Assembly (NCBI GenBank): GCA_013377075.1
Contig: JACABD010000013.1
Span: 6,462 to 70,461 of the forward strand
Reading direction: 5' to 3'
DNA from: Geobacteraceae bacterium
GTDB taxonomy: Bacteria > Desulfobacterota > Desulfuromonadia > Geobacterales > DSM-12255
Length of the DNA: 64,000 nt
A program made the translations under genes and the position numbers. Shown piece by piece: positions 52,586 through 62,210 of this stretch (position 1 is its first letter; each line of letters starts with the position of its first letter). The notes beneath the pieces are model-generated. The model did no database searches. It worked only from the letters and a program-made list of their open reading frames with translations, and was not told the origin of the DNA.

Positions 52586-52603
52586 TGATGAGGCGCTAAC
52601 TTT

Positions 52604-53215
52604 ATGAACCTTCTGGCTGGGCTCGTGTCGTATATATTTACTGATAGAATTATCAGATTTTTCAGCAAGTTCTATAAAAAAGTACGCTGGAATGGGATGA
52701 AGCGTCGCTTTGCGGCCGTTGGCAAAGGCTCATTCATCGAGGCACCATGGATAATTACCAACCCTCAGAATATAACTGTCGGGGAGAACTTTTTGGCATT
52801 ATCCACGTTGAGAATCGAAACATTTGAAGAGTACCTCGGGGAAAGGTTTACCCCGCAGATTATTATCGGTGATAACGTCGCTTTCAATAATGACTGTCAT
52901 ATCGGCTGTATAAACAGGATTGAAATCGGTAACAATGTACTTGGTGCCAGTCGTATTTACATTACCGATCACTATCATGGTCGGATTGAGCCTGAAGACC
53001 TTGAACATGTGCCGACTAAACGCCGACTATATTCCAAGGGGCCGGTGATCATCGGTGATAATGTCTGGATCGGTGAGAATGTGACAGTGTTGCCTGGTGT
53101 TACCATCGGTGAAAATGCAATTATCGGAGCCAATACTGTTGTAAATAAAAATATCCCTGCAAATGCTGTTGCTGCCGGTGTCCCGGCACGTATTGTCAGA
53201 TTGCTTGTAGACTAG
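52604..53215 (+). CDS. Hexapeptide-repeat acyltransferase (sugar O-acetyltransferase-like)
   Basis: A 203-residue left-handed beta-helix protein. Hexapeptide repeats run from about residue 50 to the end (ITVGENFLAL, IIGDNVAFNNDCHIG, IEIGNNVLGA, VIIGDNVWIGENVTVLPGVTIGENAIIGANTVV) with the conserved catalytic-type His in TDHYHG, and end with the typical GVPARIVR. It is close to WbbJ/maltose-acetyltransferase-type enzymes that acetylate sugars in O-antigens. It lies between two glycosyltransferase genes. Confidence 0.85.
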   Translation: MNLLAGLVSYIFTDRIIRFFSKFYKKVRWNGMKRRFAAVGKGSFIEAPWIITNPQNITVGENFLALSTLRIETFEEYLGERFTPQIIIGDNVAFNNDCHIGCINRIEIGNNVLGASRIYITDHYHGRIEPEDLEHVPTKRRLYSKGPVIIGDNVWIGENVTVLPGVTIGENAIIGANTVVNKNIPANAVAAGVPARIVRLLVD

Positions 53216-53223
53216 GGCGCGCA

Positions 53224-54411
53224 ATGAATACAACCGCTTTCTTTACTATTTCCTCTAAAAACTATCTGGCATATGCCCGGACGCTGTTTCAGTCTGTTCG
53301 GGAATTCCATGACGATGTAGACCAGTTTCTGCTACTTGCCGATAAGGTTGCCGGTGATTTTGATTCCGCATCTGAACCGTTTTCAGTTGTCGAGGTCAAC
53401 GAAATAGGTCTACCTGATTTTACTGCCATGACATTCAAATATGACGTGGTGGAGTTTAATACAGCCGTAAAACCGTTCTTTTTCAACTACCTCATGGAGC
53501 GCGGCTATAAGAAGATTATCTATTTCGATCCGGATATCATGCTGTTCCAGCGTGTTGATCTAATTCTCGACCTTTTGGACAGGCACTCAATTGTCCTTAC
53601 ACCGCACATTACCAGACCTATTCCTAAAGGGGATACATTCCAACCTTCTGAGCGCTCTCATCTCATATCAGGCACCTATAACCTTGGTTTTGTTGCCGTA
53701 TCTAACTGTGATGCCGGTCGTGAGTTCGCGACTTGGTGGAGCCAGCGTTGTACTGATTCTTGCTATAACGAGCCTGAAACCGGCATCTTTGTTGATCAAA
53801 AATGGGTCAATCATGCCCCCGGGCTTTTTGCGGATGTCTGCGTGTTGCGACATCCTGGATGCAACATGGCTTACTGGAACCTCCACGAACGCATGTTGAA
53901 CGGATTGATAGTCAATGGCGAATATCCGCTTATTTTCTATCATTTCAGTGGCATAAGTACAGATGATCTCGGCGCTCTCTCCAAGCATCAGGATAAGTAT
54001 AACCTGGCTATTCGCCCTGATTTACTGGCGATATTCGAGCAATATCGTGATCGCCTTCTGGACAATGGTCATGAGCAGGTGCGCAGGATGAAATATGCTT
54101 ATGCATGCTTTACAAACAGAGAGCGGATCGGGGTAGTTGCCAGAAGGCTTTATGCTCATGTAGCAGAGCAGTACCCAGATCCTTATGCTACTGGAGTTGG
54201 AAGCTATTATCAGCTAATTATGAGTAAAGGGTTGTTAGAAAAGGGCGGGTTTACACTTCCAAGTGGTTTGGCTGCAGTTTCCAAGGCGGGAAAGATAAAT
54301 ATTGTATTTAGGATCGCCAAAGTACTTCTGGGTGTAGACAAGTATGTTGGCTTGTTGAAATATTTGAACTACGTTTCGGTGCTGAGAAGGCAGGGGTTTC
54401 TGCTTAAATAA
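53224..54411 (+). CDS. Glycosyltransferase of GT-A type with DPD metal motif (GT8-like)
   Basis: A 395-residue protein. It begins with FFTISSKNYLAYARTLFQSV, the start common to retaining GT8-like enzymes, and has the metal site in IIYFDPDIMLF (DxD near residue 104-106). The central region ISGTYNLGFVAVSN and VDQKWVNHAPGLF are characteristic of the group. A C-terminal helical section of 100 residues follows. The donor cannot be named. Eight bases separate it from the acyltransferase gene. Confidence 0.75.
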   Translation: MNTTAFFTISSKNYLAYARTLFQSVREFHDDVDQFLLLADKVAGDFDSASEPFSVVEVNEIGLPDFTAMTFKYDVVEFNTAVKPFFFNYLMERGYKKIIYFDPDIMLFQRVDLILDLLDRHSIVLTPHITRPIPKGDTFQPSERSHLISGTYNLGFVAVSNCDAGREFATWWSQRCTDSCYNEPETGIFVDQKWVNHAPGLFADVCVLRHPGCNMAYWNLHERMLNGLIVNGEYPLIFYHFSGISTDDLGALSKHQDKYNLAIRPDLLAIFEQYRDRLLDNGHEQVRRMKYAYACFTNRERIGVVARRLYAHVAEQYPDPYATGVGSYYQLIMSKGLLEKGGFTLPSGLAAVSKAGKINIVFRIAKVLLGVDKYVGLLKYLNYVSVLRRQGFLLK

Positions 54412-54429
54412 ATTCAACAGGTAGGCTGT

Positions 54430-55404
54430 ATGACCAAAAAAGCGCTCATTACCGGCATCGCTGGCCAGGACGGATCCTATCTGGCCGATCTGCTTCTCTC
54501 CAAAGGGTACGAAGTTCACGGTATAGTCCGACGTATTGCCATTGAGGATAGCGCCCATAAACTGAAAAATCTAGGACAGATCCAGGATAGGATAAAGCTC
54601 CATGTCGCTTCCCTTGACAATGTTCTCTCCTTGATTAAAACGATACGGGAGGTGATGCCTGATGAGTGTTATCATCTTGCTGCTTCCAGTTTTGTCAGCT
54701 ACTCATTTGAGGACGAGATGTCGATTCTCAATAATAATATCAATGCAACCCATTACCTCCTCGCTGCCTTGAAGGAATTTGTCCCAGCCTGCAGGTTCTA
54801 TTATGCCGGCTCCAGTGAGATGTTCGGGACGGTGACCAGTTCGCCTCAAGATGAGACAACTCCCTTCAATCCGCGGGCTATTTACGGCGTTTCAAAGGTT
54901 GCAGGTTATCATTTGGTGAAAAACTACCGCCAGCAGTATGGTATGTTTGCTTGCTCCGGGATTCTCTACAATCATGAGTCTCCGCGCCGTGGCTACGAAT
55001 TTGTTACCCGAAAGATTATCTCTTCTGCTGTAAGGATAAAGCTGGGATTACAGGATTCAGTTTCGCTGGGGAATCTGGACGCTCTCAGGGATTGGGGGTA
55101 TGCGCCTGATTATGTTAATGCTATGTGGTTGATGCTTCAAACTGAAAACCCTGATGATTATGTAGTTGCTACCGGGGAAACCCGCACAGTGCGTGAATTT
55201 GTTGATACCGCATTCAGCTGCCTTGGTCTGGATTATGATAAATATGTCCGTATTGATCCACAGTTTTTTCGCCCGGCTGAGCAGGTGCAACTATGCGGCA
55301 ATCCAAATAAGATTATGGCAAGGCTCGGATGGAAACGAACAAGGAGTTTCAAGGAGATTGTCCGTGAAATGGTGGATAGCGAATTAGCGTTGCTATCTAA
55401 ATGA
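54430..55404 (+). CDS. GDP-mannose 4,6-dehydratase-like enzyme
   Basis: A 324-residue extended SDR with the Gmd-type start ALITGIAGQDGSYLADLLL (GxxGxxG at 9-15), GIVRR for NADP, AASSFVSYSFEDE, catalytic YGVSK, and LYNHESPRRGYEFVTRKI, all typical of Gmd. It would turn GDP-mannose into GDP-4-keto-6-deoxymannose, the precursor of GDP-rhamnose, GDP-fucose and GDP-perosamine. It is shorter than most Gmd (345-375 residues), and no Rmd, Fcl or Per gene lies beside it, so the end product is open. A glycosyltransferase gene follows 9 bases later. Confidence 0.85.
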   Translation: MTKKALITGIAGQDGSYLADLLLSKGYEVHGIVRRIAIEDSAHKLKNLGQIQDRIKLHVASLDNVLSLIKTIREVMPDECYHLAASSFVSYSFEDEMSILNNNINATHYLLAALKEFVPACRFYYAGSSEMFGTVTSSPQDETTPFNPRAIYGVSKVAGYHLVKNYRQQYGMFACSGILYNHESPRRGYEFVTRKIISSAVRIKLGLQDSVSLGNLDALRDWGYAPDYVNAMWLMLQTENPDDYVVATGETRTVREFVDTAFSCLGLDYDKYVRIDPQFFRPAEQVQLCGNPNKIMARLGWKRTRSFKEIVREMVDSELALLSK

Positions 55405-55413
55405 GGGGAATAG

Positions 55414-56550
55414 TTGAAAATCTGTATTGACGCACGTCCGGTGCAAAATTCAAATAGAGTTAGAGGGATAGGCGTTCTAATCGGCAAATTGCTACAGTCA
55501 ATGGGGCAAATTGATAAGTGTGATGAATTTGTCCTAATTACCCAGCATGGCCATGAGTTTACTCCGTATTTTGACAAGGAAGAGCGTATCGTGACGGTCA
55601 GGCCGGAACGCCCGAACCGTTTTAACTGGATTGCTGATCACTTCTTTTTGCCTGGGTTGGTACGCAAGAGCCGTGCAGATGTCTTTCTTGCCACAGACTT
55701 CAATAGTTATGTTGTTTCACTCCCACGAGCAAAGGTCATCTCCTTCGTTTACGACGTGATTCCACTGATTTTCCCAGAAGTAATGGCGGAGCAACCGTTA
55801 TCCATAAAGATCGGCTGGCCACTTAACTTTAATAAGTTGGCAAAGAGTGATCACATTATTACCATTTCGGCGGCAACCAGGGATGATATTGTAAAAGTGC
55901 TTGGCATACCACGTGAACGGATCTCTGTAGTCTATCCTGGTATCGATCATGGTTGCTTCAACCCGGTTACTGCTCTTAACGAGAGTGCTTTACGGCGGCT
56001 TAGGCATCGTTTTGCCATTGAGGGTAGCTATTTCATCTATGTTGGTGATACTGATTGGCGGAAAAACTTGAGGCGTGTACTGGCTGCCCATGCTTTACTG
56101 GCGAAAGATGTAAAGCTTTTGCTGATTGGCAAACGTGCTCTGCATGACAGGGTGCTACATGACTGGATAGTTGAGTTTGCTCTGGAGGGGAGGGTGGTGC
56201 TGACAGGTTTTGTCCCTGAAGAGGATCTCCCACCGCTATATGGTGGCGCACTCGCTCTGCTATTTCCTAGTATTTATGAGGGGTTTGGTTTCCCGGTGGC
56301 TGAGGCGATGGCCTGCGGTTGCCCCGTGATTACTGCCAATGTTTCCTCACTACCTGAGGTTGCCGGTGGTGCTGCTATTCTTGTGAACCCGGAAATGATT
56401 GGTGAGATCGTTGCAGCAATGGAGCAGATTATTACTGATATCAGTCTTCGTAGCCGTATGTCTCAGGCTGGTATATGTCAGGCAGCTAAGTTTTCCTGGG
56501 ATCGATGTGCAACCGAGGTGCTTGCGGTTCTGAAAAAGGTTGCCGGGTGA
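55414..56550 (+). CDS. Family 4 glycosyltransferase (mannosyl/rhamnosyltransferase-like)
   Basis: A 378-residue GT-B enzyme that starts at TTG with GAGGGG upstream. ICIDARPVQNSNRVRGIGVLI is typical of WbdA/MtfB-like GT4 enzymes using GDP-mannose or GDP-rhamnose. The donor site has YVGDTDWRKNLRRVLAAH and PSIYEGFGFPVAEAMACGCPV with the conserved ExxxxxE pair. Its place just after the gmd-like gene agrees with use of a GDP-deoxysugar, which is inference. Confidence 0.88.
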   Translation: MKICIDARPVQNSNRVRGIGVLIGKLLQSMGQIDKCDEFVLITQHGHEFTPYFDKEERIVTVRPERPNRFNWIADHFFLPGLVRKSRADVFLATDFNSYVVSLPRAKVISFVYDVIPLIFPEVMAEQPLSIKIGWPLNFNKLAKSDHIITISAATRDDIVKVLGIPRERISVVYPGIDHGCFNPVTALNESALRRLRHRFAIEGSYFIYVGDTDWRKNLRRVLAAHALLAKDVKLLLIGKRALHDRVLHDWIVEFALEGRVVLTGFVPEEDLPPLYGGALALLFPSIYEGFGFPVAEAMACGCPVITANVSSLPEVAGGAAILVNPEMIGEIVAAMEQIITDISLRSRMSQAGICQAAKFSWDRCATEVLAVLKKVAG

Positions 56551-56554
56551 CCTT

Positions 56555-57658
56555 GTGAAGATCGGCATTACAACAGCTTTTTTCCAAAACTACCACGCCG
56601 GGACCTGGGTCTATGCAAGTAGCCTCTTGAAATCATTAGATGCTCAGGCAAAAGGCGACAACAGTTTTTTTACTCTGGATCGTCTGGACTCTTCGGTTGC
56701 CGGTCTTGTCAATATCCCGCACCTGACATATCCGATAGCTACCGGAAAGCTCGCAAAACTCAGTTGGCCGAATCTGGTGCTACCGCGTACCGCAGCCAGA
56801 GATGATTTTGACCTGATCCATTCCACTACCCACTACGGTACATTCGTCCCGTGCAAATACAAAAATGTCATCACCGTAACCGACGTATCGCCGCTGCTTC
56901 ATCCGGAGACCCACGGCAGGATGCAGGTGCTTTATCACCGCTATTTTCTGCCACAGGTTCTGAAGAGGGCTGATGCTGTGATCACCATAAGTGAAAGCTC
57001 CAAAAGAGATATCCTTGCCTGTTGTCCCATGCCGGAAGAGAAAATTCATGCCATCCCACTGGGTGTAGATCGCCGTTTCACGCCGGATGAGGCGTTGTTA
57101 AACGCTTTTGCCGAGACTTTGCCGAAGGAATACATCCTTTATATCGGTACCCTAGAGGCACGCAAGAACCTTCCCCGGCTTCTGGCCGCCTATGCAATAG
57201 CGAGGCGGAAAGGACTGTCCCAAAAGCTTCTTATCGGAGGTGCCAAGGGGTGGCGGCTTTCTTCGCTCGCAGCTGTTGTGGATGAATATACACTTCAGGA
57301 TCATGTGGTATTTCTTGGTTATGTGGCAGACGAGGAGTTACCGACTCTCTATGCACGGGCTGATTTCTTCGTCTATCCTTCACTTTACGAGGGGTTTGGT
57401 ATGCCAATTCTGGAGGCAATGGCCTGCGGCACGCCTGTGATCACCTCTGACTGTTCTTCAATGCCTGAGGTGGCTGGGGATGCCGCGCTCTTGATCGATC
57501 CACTGAATGTGGCAGATATTGCCGATAAAATGCTTGATCTGGCGGCCTCTCCAGAGCGTCGTGCCCTTTTGCGCAGTGCGGGTTTAGCACGTGCAGCACT
57601 TTTTTCCTGGCAGGAGACTGCCCGTCGGACCACGGATGTTTATCGGAAGGTCGTATGA
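56555..57658 (+). CDS. Family 4 glycosyltransferase
   Basis: A 367-residue GT-B enzyme related to the preceding one (VDRRFTPDEA, YIGTLEARKNLPRLLAAYA, PSLYEGFGMPILEAMACGTPVIT). I choose GTG 56555, which lets the protein open as MKIGITTAFF; an in-frame TTG at 56540 would overlap the previous gene. The two neighbours probably arose by duplication and add successive, possibly related sugars. The stop overlaps the ATG of the next glycosyltransferase. Confidence 0.88.
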   Translation: MKIGITTAFFQNYHAGTWVYASSLLKSLDAQAKGDNSFFTLDRLDSSVAGLVNIPHLTYPIATGKLAKLSWPNLVLPRTAARDDFDLIHSTTHYGTFVPCKYKNVITVTDVSPLLHPETHGRMQVLYHRYFLPQVLKRADAVITISESSKRDILACCPMPEEKIHAIPLGVDRRFTPDEALLNAFAETLPKEYILYIGTLEARKNLPRLLAAYAIARRKGLSQKLLIGGAKGWRLSSLAAVVDEYTLQDHVVFLGYVADEELPTLYARADFFVYPSLYEGFGMPILEAMACGTPVITSDCSSMPEVAGDAALLIDPLNVADIADKMLDLAASPERRALLRSAGLARAALFSWQETARRTTDVYRKVV

Positions 57659-58647
57659 GGATTCTTGTACTCGCAAGTACCGGAGAATCATTGACAGGCG
57701 GTGGAACTTATCAGGCAAATGTCCTTCGGGAACTTGCCAAACGTCATGTGGTGAAAATCTATGAGTCAGAAGCTGATTTGCAAGAGGATTGGGACATTGC
57801 CCACTGTCTGAATCTGAAAAATCTCTCTTTGTCTCTGGCTCGCAAGCTCCGTTGTCCGTTGGTTGTAGATAGTCATGACTACTACTGGGTGCGTTATTTC
57901 CATTTTTTCTGTCCTGACTTTCCGGTGCGATTTTTGTTGCAGCGCTACCGCAAACTCAAATATAGTCAACTTTTTAATTTTATTAATGGAATAATATTAC
58001 ATGGCAAGTATGTTTATGACCTTTATGACCATCCGAATAAATACCTTAACTTTTACTATGGACTAGATTACAGCGAAATCGAGTCAACTCCCTGGGGTGA
58101 GCGGGAAAACCTGATTCTTTTTGTCGGCGGAGACTATTTTCGCAAAGGGATTCATCGACTGTTGCGAGCCTTGCCGTTGGTTCTTAAAAAGGTGCCTGAT
58201 GCCCGCCTGATGGTGATTGGCAATGATTATTGGTATGTGAAACTTTTCGCCCGGATACTGGCACTTGGTTTGCCGGTCGAATTTGTTTACGGTATGCCTC
58301 GTGCGGAGCTGTACAAAACCTATGGTAAGGCAAGAGTTTTTGTAATGCCGTCGGAGATAGAAGCGATTCCACTTGTCTCTACTGAAGCAACAATGGCCGG
58401 AATTCCACCGATTCTTTCAGATGCTGGTGGGAATCCAGAGATAGTTCTTGATGGTGAGACAGGCTTTATTGTGCCGCTTGACGATAATATCCTGCTTGCA
58501 GAGAGGATTGTTCAATGTCTGACTGAACAGGAACTTTCCGAAAGACTTGTTAGGCAGGGGAAAGAGTTTTTAAGCCGATTCACAGCTGAGAGCATGATAG
58601 ATCGACTTGACGAAATTTATCAGGACGTAATCGAAAAAACGGGGTAA
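57655..58647 (+). CDS. Family 4 glycosyltransferase, short N-terminal domain
   Basis: A 330-residue GT-B enzyme. The acceptor half begins ILVLASTGESLTGGGTYQANVL and is short; the donor half has FVGGDYFRKGIHRLLRALPLV, MPSEIEAIPLVSTEATMAGIPPI and GNPEIV, standard GT4 features. The ATG overlaps the previous stop (ATGA). It is the last of three consecutive GT4 genes. The substrate is unknown. Confidence 0.87.
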   Translation: MRILVLASTGESLTGGGTYQANVLRELAKRHVVKIYESEADLQEDWDIAHCLNLKNLSLSLARKLRCPLVVDSHDYYWVRYFHFFCPDFPVRFLLQRYRKLKYSQLFNFINGIILHGKYVYDLYDHPNKYLNFYYGLDYSEIESTPWGERENLILFVGGDYFRKGIHRLLRALPLVLKKVPDARLMVIGNDYWYVKLFARILALGLPVEFVYGMPRAELYKTYGKARVFVMPSEIEAIPLVSTEATMAGIPPILSDAGGNPEIVLDGETGFIVPLDDNILLAERIVQCLTEQELSERLVRQGKEFLSRFTAESMIDRLDEIYQDVIEKTG

Positions 58648-58706
58648 TAGGCAGTGAACGGTTTGTTAGCTGTCCGGTTTTGATTTTCGTTTTTTGAGGA
58701 GAGATA

Positions 58707-61172
58707 ATGACTGAAAAGCAGACTGGTATCTTCAACAGGGACTATTTTTATATCATTTTATTGGTAGTCATAATAGTAGGTTTTTTCAGCAGGATCCTGT
58801 TTACTGATCAGATAATCAGGGCTTCCGATGTCATTACCCAGTTTTTCTGGGGGGCAAAAGGACTCAAGGAGCAGTCTCTGATTCAGTTTTTTCAGGGGAT
58901 TCCATCAATTTTTCATGCAGAATGGGAGATGCTGACCGATGGTGGCCGAACTCTGGAGGGTGGCTGGAATGCGATCGGTTTGCTATTCCATCGTTACTTC
59001 ATTCAGCATTTCTTCCCTTTCCCGTCAAGCATTGCCTGGCTGGTAGTCCTTGCAATGTGCTGGGGGGCGATCGGAACATTTAAATATTGCCGGCTTATCG
59101 GTGTCAGTCGTATCGGAGCTTTTGCTGCTGGGCTTCTCTTTGTGATCTGTACCGAAAATTCATCGCTTATCAACGCCGGGCATATCCAGAAAACCGAGGC
59201 TATCTGCTGGTTCCCGTGGGTTTTTCTCTTCCTCGAAAAGGCAGTGCGTAGTGGCAGACTCTATCATTACGCATTAACCGGGTTGATGTTGGCGGTCCAG
59301 TTTTTTCATATGCACTGGCAGATATCGTTTTACTCGTGTATGGCTGTTGGCGTCTACTGGATCTGGTATGCAGCTGGTAAATTCAGGGAAAAAAAGAGCG
59401 CATATGCCAAGCAGTTTTCCAAGGATTTCCTCCTTGCTGTAGCAATGGTGGTGCTGTTTTTTACAACCGTTGCCATTTCGTTTGCACCTCTTTACAGCTG
59501 GTCAAAGCAGTCCGAAAGAGGCGATGCTGTGAGCAGTACAACTATGCAAGGTGGGATACAATCAGCGCAAAAGGGTATCGGCTATGAAGAGGGGATGAGC
59601 TGGTCTTTTCCTCCGGAAGAGATGCTGACTTTTTTTGTGCCTGGGCTATTTGGTTACTCGCGGCAGGAAGGCGGTGATGTTGTATCGCCTGGACAGGTAT
59701 ATTACTGGGGGAGGATGCGATTTACCCAGACAAATGATTATCTGGGACTGTTACCCTGGCTTCTCCTTCCTTTGCCGCTACTGTTCAGACGAGACCGTTA
59801 CACAGCGTTCATGATCTTTTTCATGGCAATAACAATGGTTATGGCGCTTGGAAAATACACCTTTGTCTATCGGCTCATGTTTGAATATCTCCCGGCTTTT
59901 TCCAGTTTCCGTGCACCTAAAATGATTCTTTTCCTGTTTGCTTTTGGTCTTGCGGTGCTGACAGGTCGTGCTATTGATGTGCTGGCTGACGAAACAGTGG
60001 AAAGAAAGCGGCTTGTTCGCTGGGTCTGGTGGACAGGTATAATGACTGCAGGAATCGGATTAATTGCACTGTTGACATTAACTGCCGGCCAACCAATCAT
60101 GGCAGCCATGGGAGAATTTATAGTAGCCCCTACACGCTATCAAAGCGGGCAGCAGCTGATTTTTGAGAGATTCAATCACATGTTCAGGGATGGGATTATT
60201 TCCTTCGGAGTTGCGATTGCATATTTTGTAGCGATTCTTTGCTGGTTTAAACGATGGCTGCCAACTAGGCTGTTTCTTCCCTTGTTGATAATTTTTCTGC
60301 TAAGTGACCTGTGGCGAGTTAACGACCGATTTCTTGTGTTGACTCCGCCGCCACCAGCAAAAAAAGAGGTAGCAAAGAACGATATTGTTGCTTTTCTCAA
60401 GCCTCGTATCGAACACTATCGGATGCAACCGATGAATGACGAAAATGCCCTTTTTTACTCAGATAACGGGTTTGCAAACCTTTCAGCATATGTGACCATT
60501 AGTGAACGTCGCTACAAACAATTCCTGGATGTATTTTCTTTGATGAGCCCAATGCCGGACATGATGAACCTGAAATATCTGCTCATGCCCGCATATGAAT
60601 TTGAAGCACAAAAGGGGGCGTTGTCGACAAAATACCAGCCGGTTTTCAGCTCATCAAACGGATCGGTGGTGCTGGAGAATAAAACTGTGCTCCCAAAGGC
60701 ATGGCTGGTGCCATCAGTGGCAGTAGTTGAGGATCTGCAGCAGCGACTGGGGATTCTCTCCAATTCCACTAACTTCAGGGCAGATCAGGTGGCTTTGGTT
60801 GAATCCAATCCGCCATTGCAACTGGATCCGCCGTCCCAGGTGGGGTCTCCAGCAGGGGGAGCCACTGTGACTCTTTACGAAGCAAACCGGATTGAGGTTC
60901 AAGCTCAGGCCCTTAAGAACAGCTTGCTGGTCATCGGTGAAAAGTACTACCGCTGGTGGACGGTTACGGTTGATGGGAAGAAGAGTGAGGTCGTTCCGGT
61001 AAATCATGTCCTCAGGGGTGTTTATCTGCCTCCGGGGAATCACAAAGTGGTGTTTGTCTTTGATCCCCTGCCGTTTAAAGTTGGCAAGTGGCTTACATTG
61101 GCATCATTGGCTTTTTTTGCTCTTTTGATCGTACGGGAGTGGCGGAGCAGAGGCAGGAACAGGGAACTGTAA
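58707..61172 (+). CDS. YfhO-family large membrane protein
   Basis: An 821-residue protein with about 13 membrane helices in residues 12-560 and a C-terminal extracytoplasmic domain (about 570-795) before a final helix (about 795-812). The layout, the first-loop Asp-containing segment FTDQIIRASDVITQFFW, and the late phrase VVPVNHVLRGVYLPPGNHKVVF match YfhO-type GT-C proteins, one of which glycosylates lipoteichoic acid in Bacillus/Listeria. Here it could add branches to the glycan outside the membrane. GAGGAG precedes the ATG. Confidence 0.8.
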   Translation: MTEKQTGIFNRDYFYIILLVVIIVGFFSRILFTDQIIRASDVITQFFWGAKGLKEQSLIQFFQGIPSIFHAEWEMLTDGGRTLEGGWNAIGLLFHRYFIQHFFPFPSSIAWLVVLAMCWGAIGTFKYCRLIGVSRIGAFAAGLLFVICTENSSLINAGHIQKTEAICWFPWVFLFLEKAVRSGRLYHYALTGLMLAVQFFHMHWQISFYSCMAVGVYWIWYAAGKFREKKSAYAKQFSKDFLLAVAMVVLFFTTVAISFAPLYSWSKQSERGDAVSSTTMQGGIQSAQKGIGYEEGMSWSFPPEEMLTFFVPGLFGYSRQEGGDVVSPGQVYYWGRMRFTQTNDYLGLLPWLLLPLPLLFRRDRYTAFMIFFMAITMVMALGKYTFVYRLMFEYLPAFSSFRAPKMILFLFAFGLAVLTGRAIDVLADETVERKRLVRWVWWTGIMTAGIGLIALLTLTAGQPIMAAMGEFIVAPTRYQSGQQLIFERFNHMFRDGIISFGVAIAYFVAILCWFKRWLPTRLFLPLLIIFLLSDLWRVNDRFLVLTPPPPAKKEVAKNDIVAFLKPRIEHYRMQPMNDENALFYSDNGFANLSAYVTISERRYKQFLDVFSLMSPMPDMMNLKYLLMPAYEFEAQKGALSTKYQPVFSSSNGSVVLENKTVLPKAWLVPSVAVVEDLQQRLGILSNSTNFRADQVALVESNPPLQLDPPSQVGSPAGGATVTLYEANRIEVQAQALKNSLLVIGEKYYRWWTVTVDGKKSEVVPVNHVLRGVYLPPGNHKVVFVFDPLPFKVGKWLTLASLAFFALLIVREWRSRGRNREL

Positions 61173-61176
61173 AGTC

Positions 61177-61224
61177 AAAGGCCGGATCTATTATTGGATT
61201 GCCCAGTCACCGGATCCCGCCTTT
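61177..61224. terminator. Imperfect hairpin between the YfhO gene and proC
   Basis: Arms 61177-61188 and 61213-61224 pair over 12 positions with one mismatch around a 24-base loop, between two convergent genes. Flanking A and T tracts are short, so termination is uncertain. Confidence 0.4.
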
Positions 61225-61243
61225 GCCGTTACTGTTCTCTGCG

Positions 61244-62053
61244 TTACTTCCCTAGTTCCTTCGATCTTGCTGCTGCCGCATCCACAGCATTCATCACAGT
61301 TGCTCTGAAAGCCCCCTTTTCAAGAGCATGCAGCCCGGCTATTGTCGTTCCGCCGGGGGATGTCACCTTGTCACGCAGGCTCCCTGGGTGCTCGCCGGTT
61401 TCGGCAAGAAGCCTAGCTGTACCAAGCACTGTCTGCAAAGCCAGATTCAGAGCGGTGTCACGGGGGAGGCCGTTTTTTACCCCTCCATCGGCCAAGGCTT
61501 CGATGAATGTCAGTACATATGCCGGTCCGCTGCCTGAGAGGGCAGTTACAGCGTCCATCAGTTTCTCCTCAATCCGGTAGCAACAGCCGACTTTCGAGAA
61601 TATCCCTTCAACTTTTGCCATATCTTCAGATGTTGCCAGGCTACCGGCAGCTGCAGCTGCTGCACCGGCAAGTACCAAGCTCGGTGTGTTTGGCATAACC
61701 CTGATGACTCTCGGGCTGTTGGTGAAAAAACCTTCGATTGCAGCACAAGAGACCCCTGCCATTATAGATACCAACAGATGTTTTTCACTGAGCTCATTTT
61801 TCAATGGAGTGCAGACCGTTGCTGCCTGCTGCGGTTTTATGGCAAGAATAACTGTCTCGGAGGAGCGTACCACCTCCTCGTTACTGCCGGTTGTGCTTAC
61901 TCCATAAGTTGCCTCTAGAAAACTACGTCTGGCTTCTACCGGTTCCGATACAAGGATTGTTTCAGCAGTTGTTCCACCTGCTATCATCCCCTTGATTATT
62001 GCCTCTGCCATATTTCCGCCGCCGATGAATCCTAAAGTTATATTCTTAAACAT
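61244..62053 (-). CDS. proC: Pyrroline-5-carboxylate reductase
   Basis: A 269-residue enzyme for the last step of proline synthesis. The NAD(P) loop is GFIGGGNMAEAI (9-20), AIKPQ is near residue 72, RVMPNTPSLV follows near 117, and the C-terminal signature (TALSGSGPAYV, then LRDKVTSPGGTT) is intact. It is on the opposite strand to the polysaccharide genes and marks the end of that locus. Ribosome site AAGGAT lies upstream. Confidence 0.96.
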   Translation of the reverse strand: MFKNITLGFIGGGNMAEAIIKGMIAGGTTAETILVSEPVEARRSFLEATYGVSTTGSNEEVVRSSETVILAIKPQQAATVCTPLKNELSEKHLLVSIMAGVSCAAIEGFFTNSPRVIRVMPNTPSLVLAGAAAAAAGSLATSEDMAKVEGIFSKVGCCYRIEEKLMDAVTALSGSGPAYVLTFIEALADGGVKNGLPRDTALNLALQTVLGTARLLAETGEHPGSLRDKVTSPGGTTIAGLHALEKGAFRATVMNAVDAAAARSKELGK

Positions 62054-62210
62054 GGCACTATCCTTTGTAAAAAAGCATGTAAATTAATGTAATTTCTTGA
62101 TAGGTAATAAATATCCTCGATAAAGTCAATCAGATTGCATATATTAAACAAATTATCGTAAATGGTTGTGAGAAAAAGATAAGTTCTTACGAGTCAGGAG
62201 GGTCATTGCA

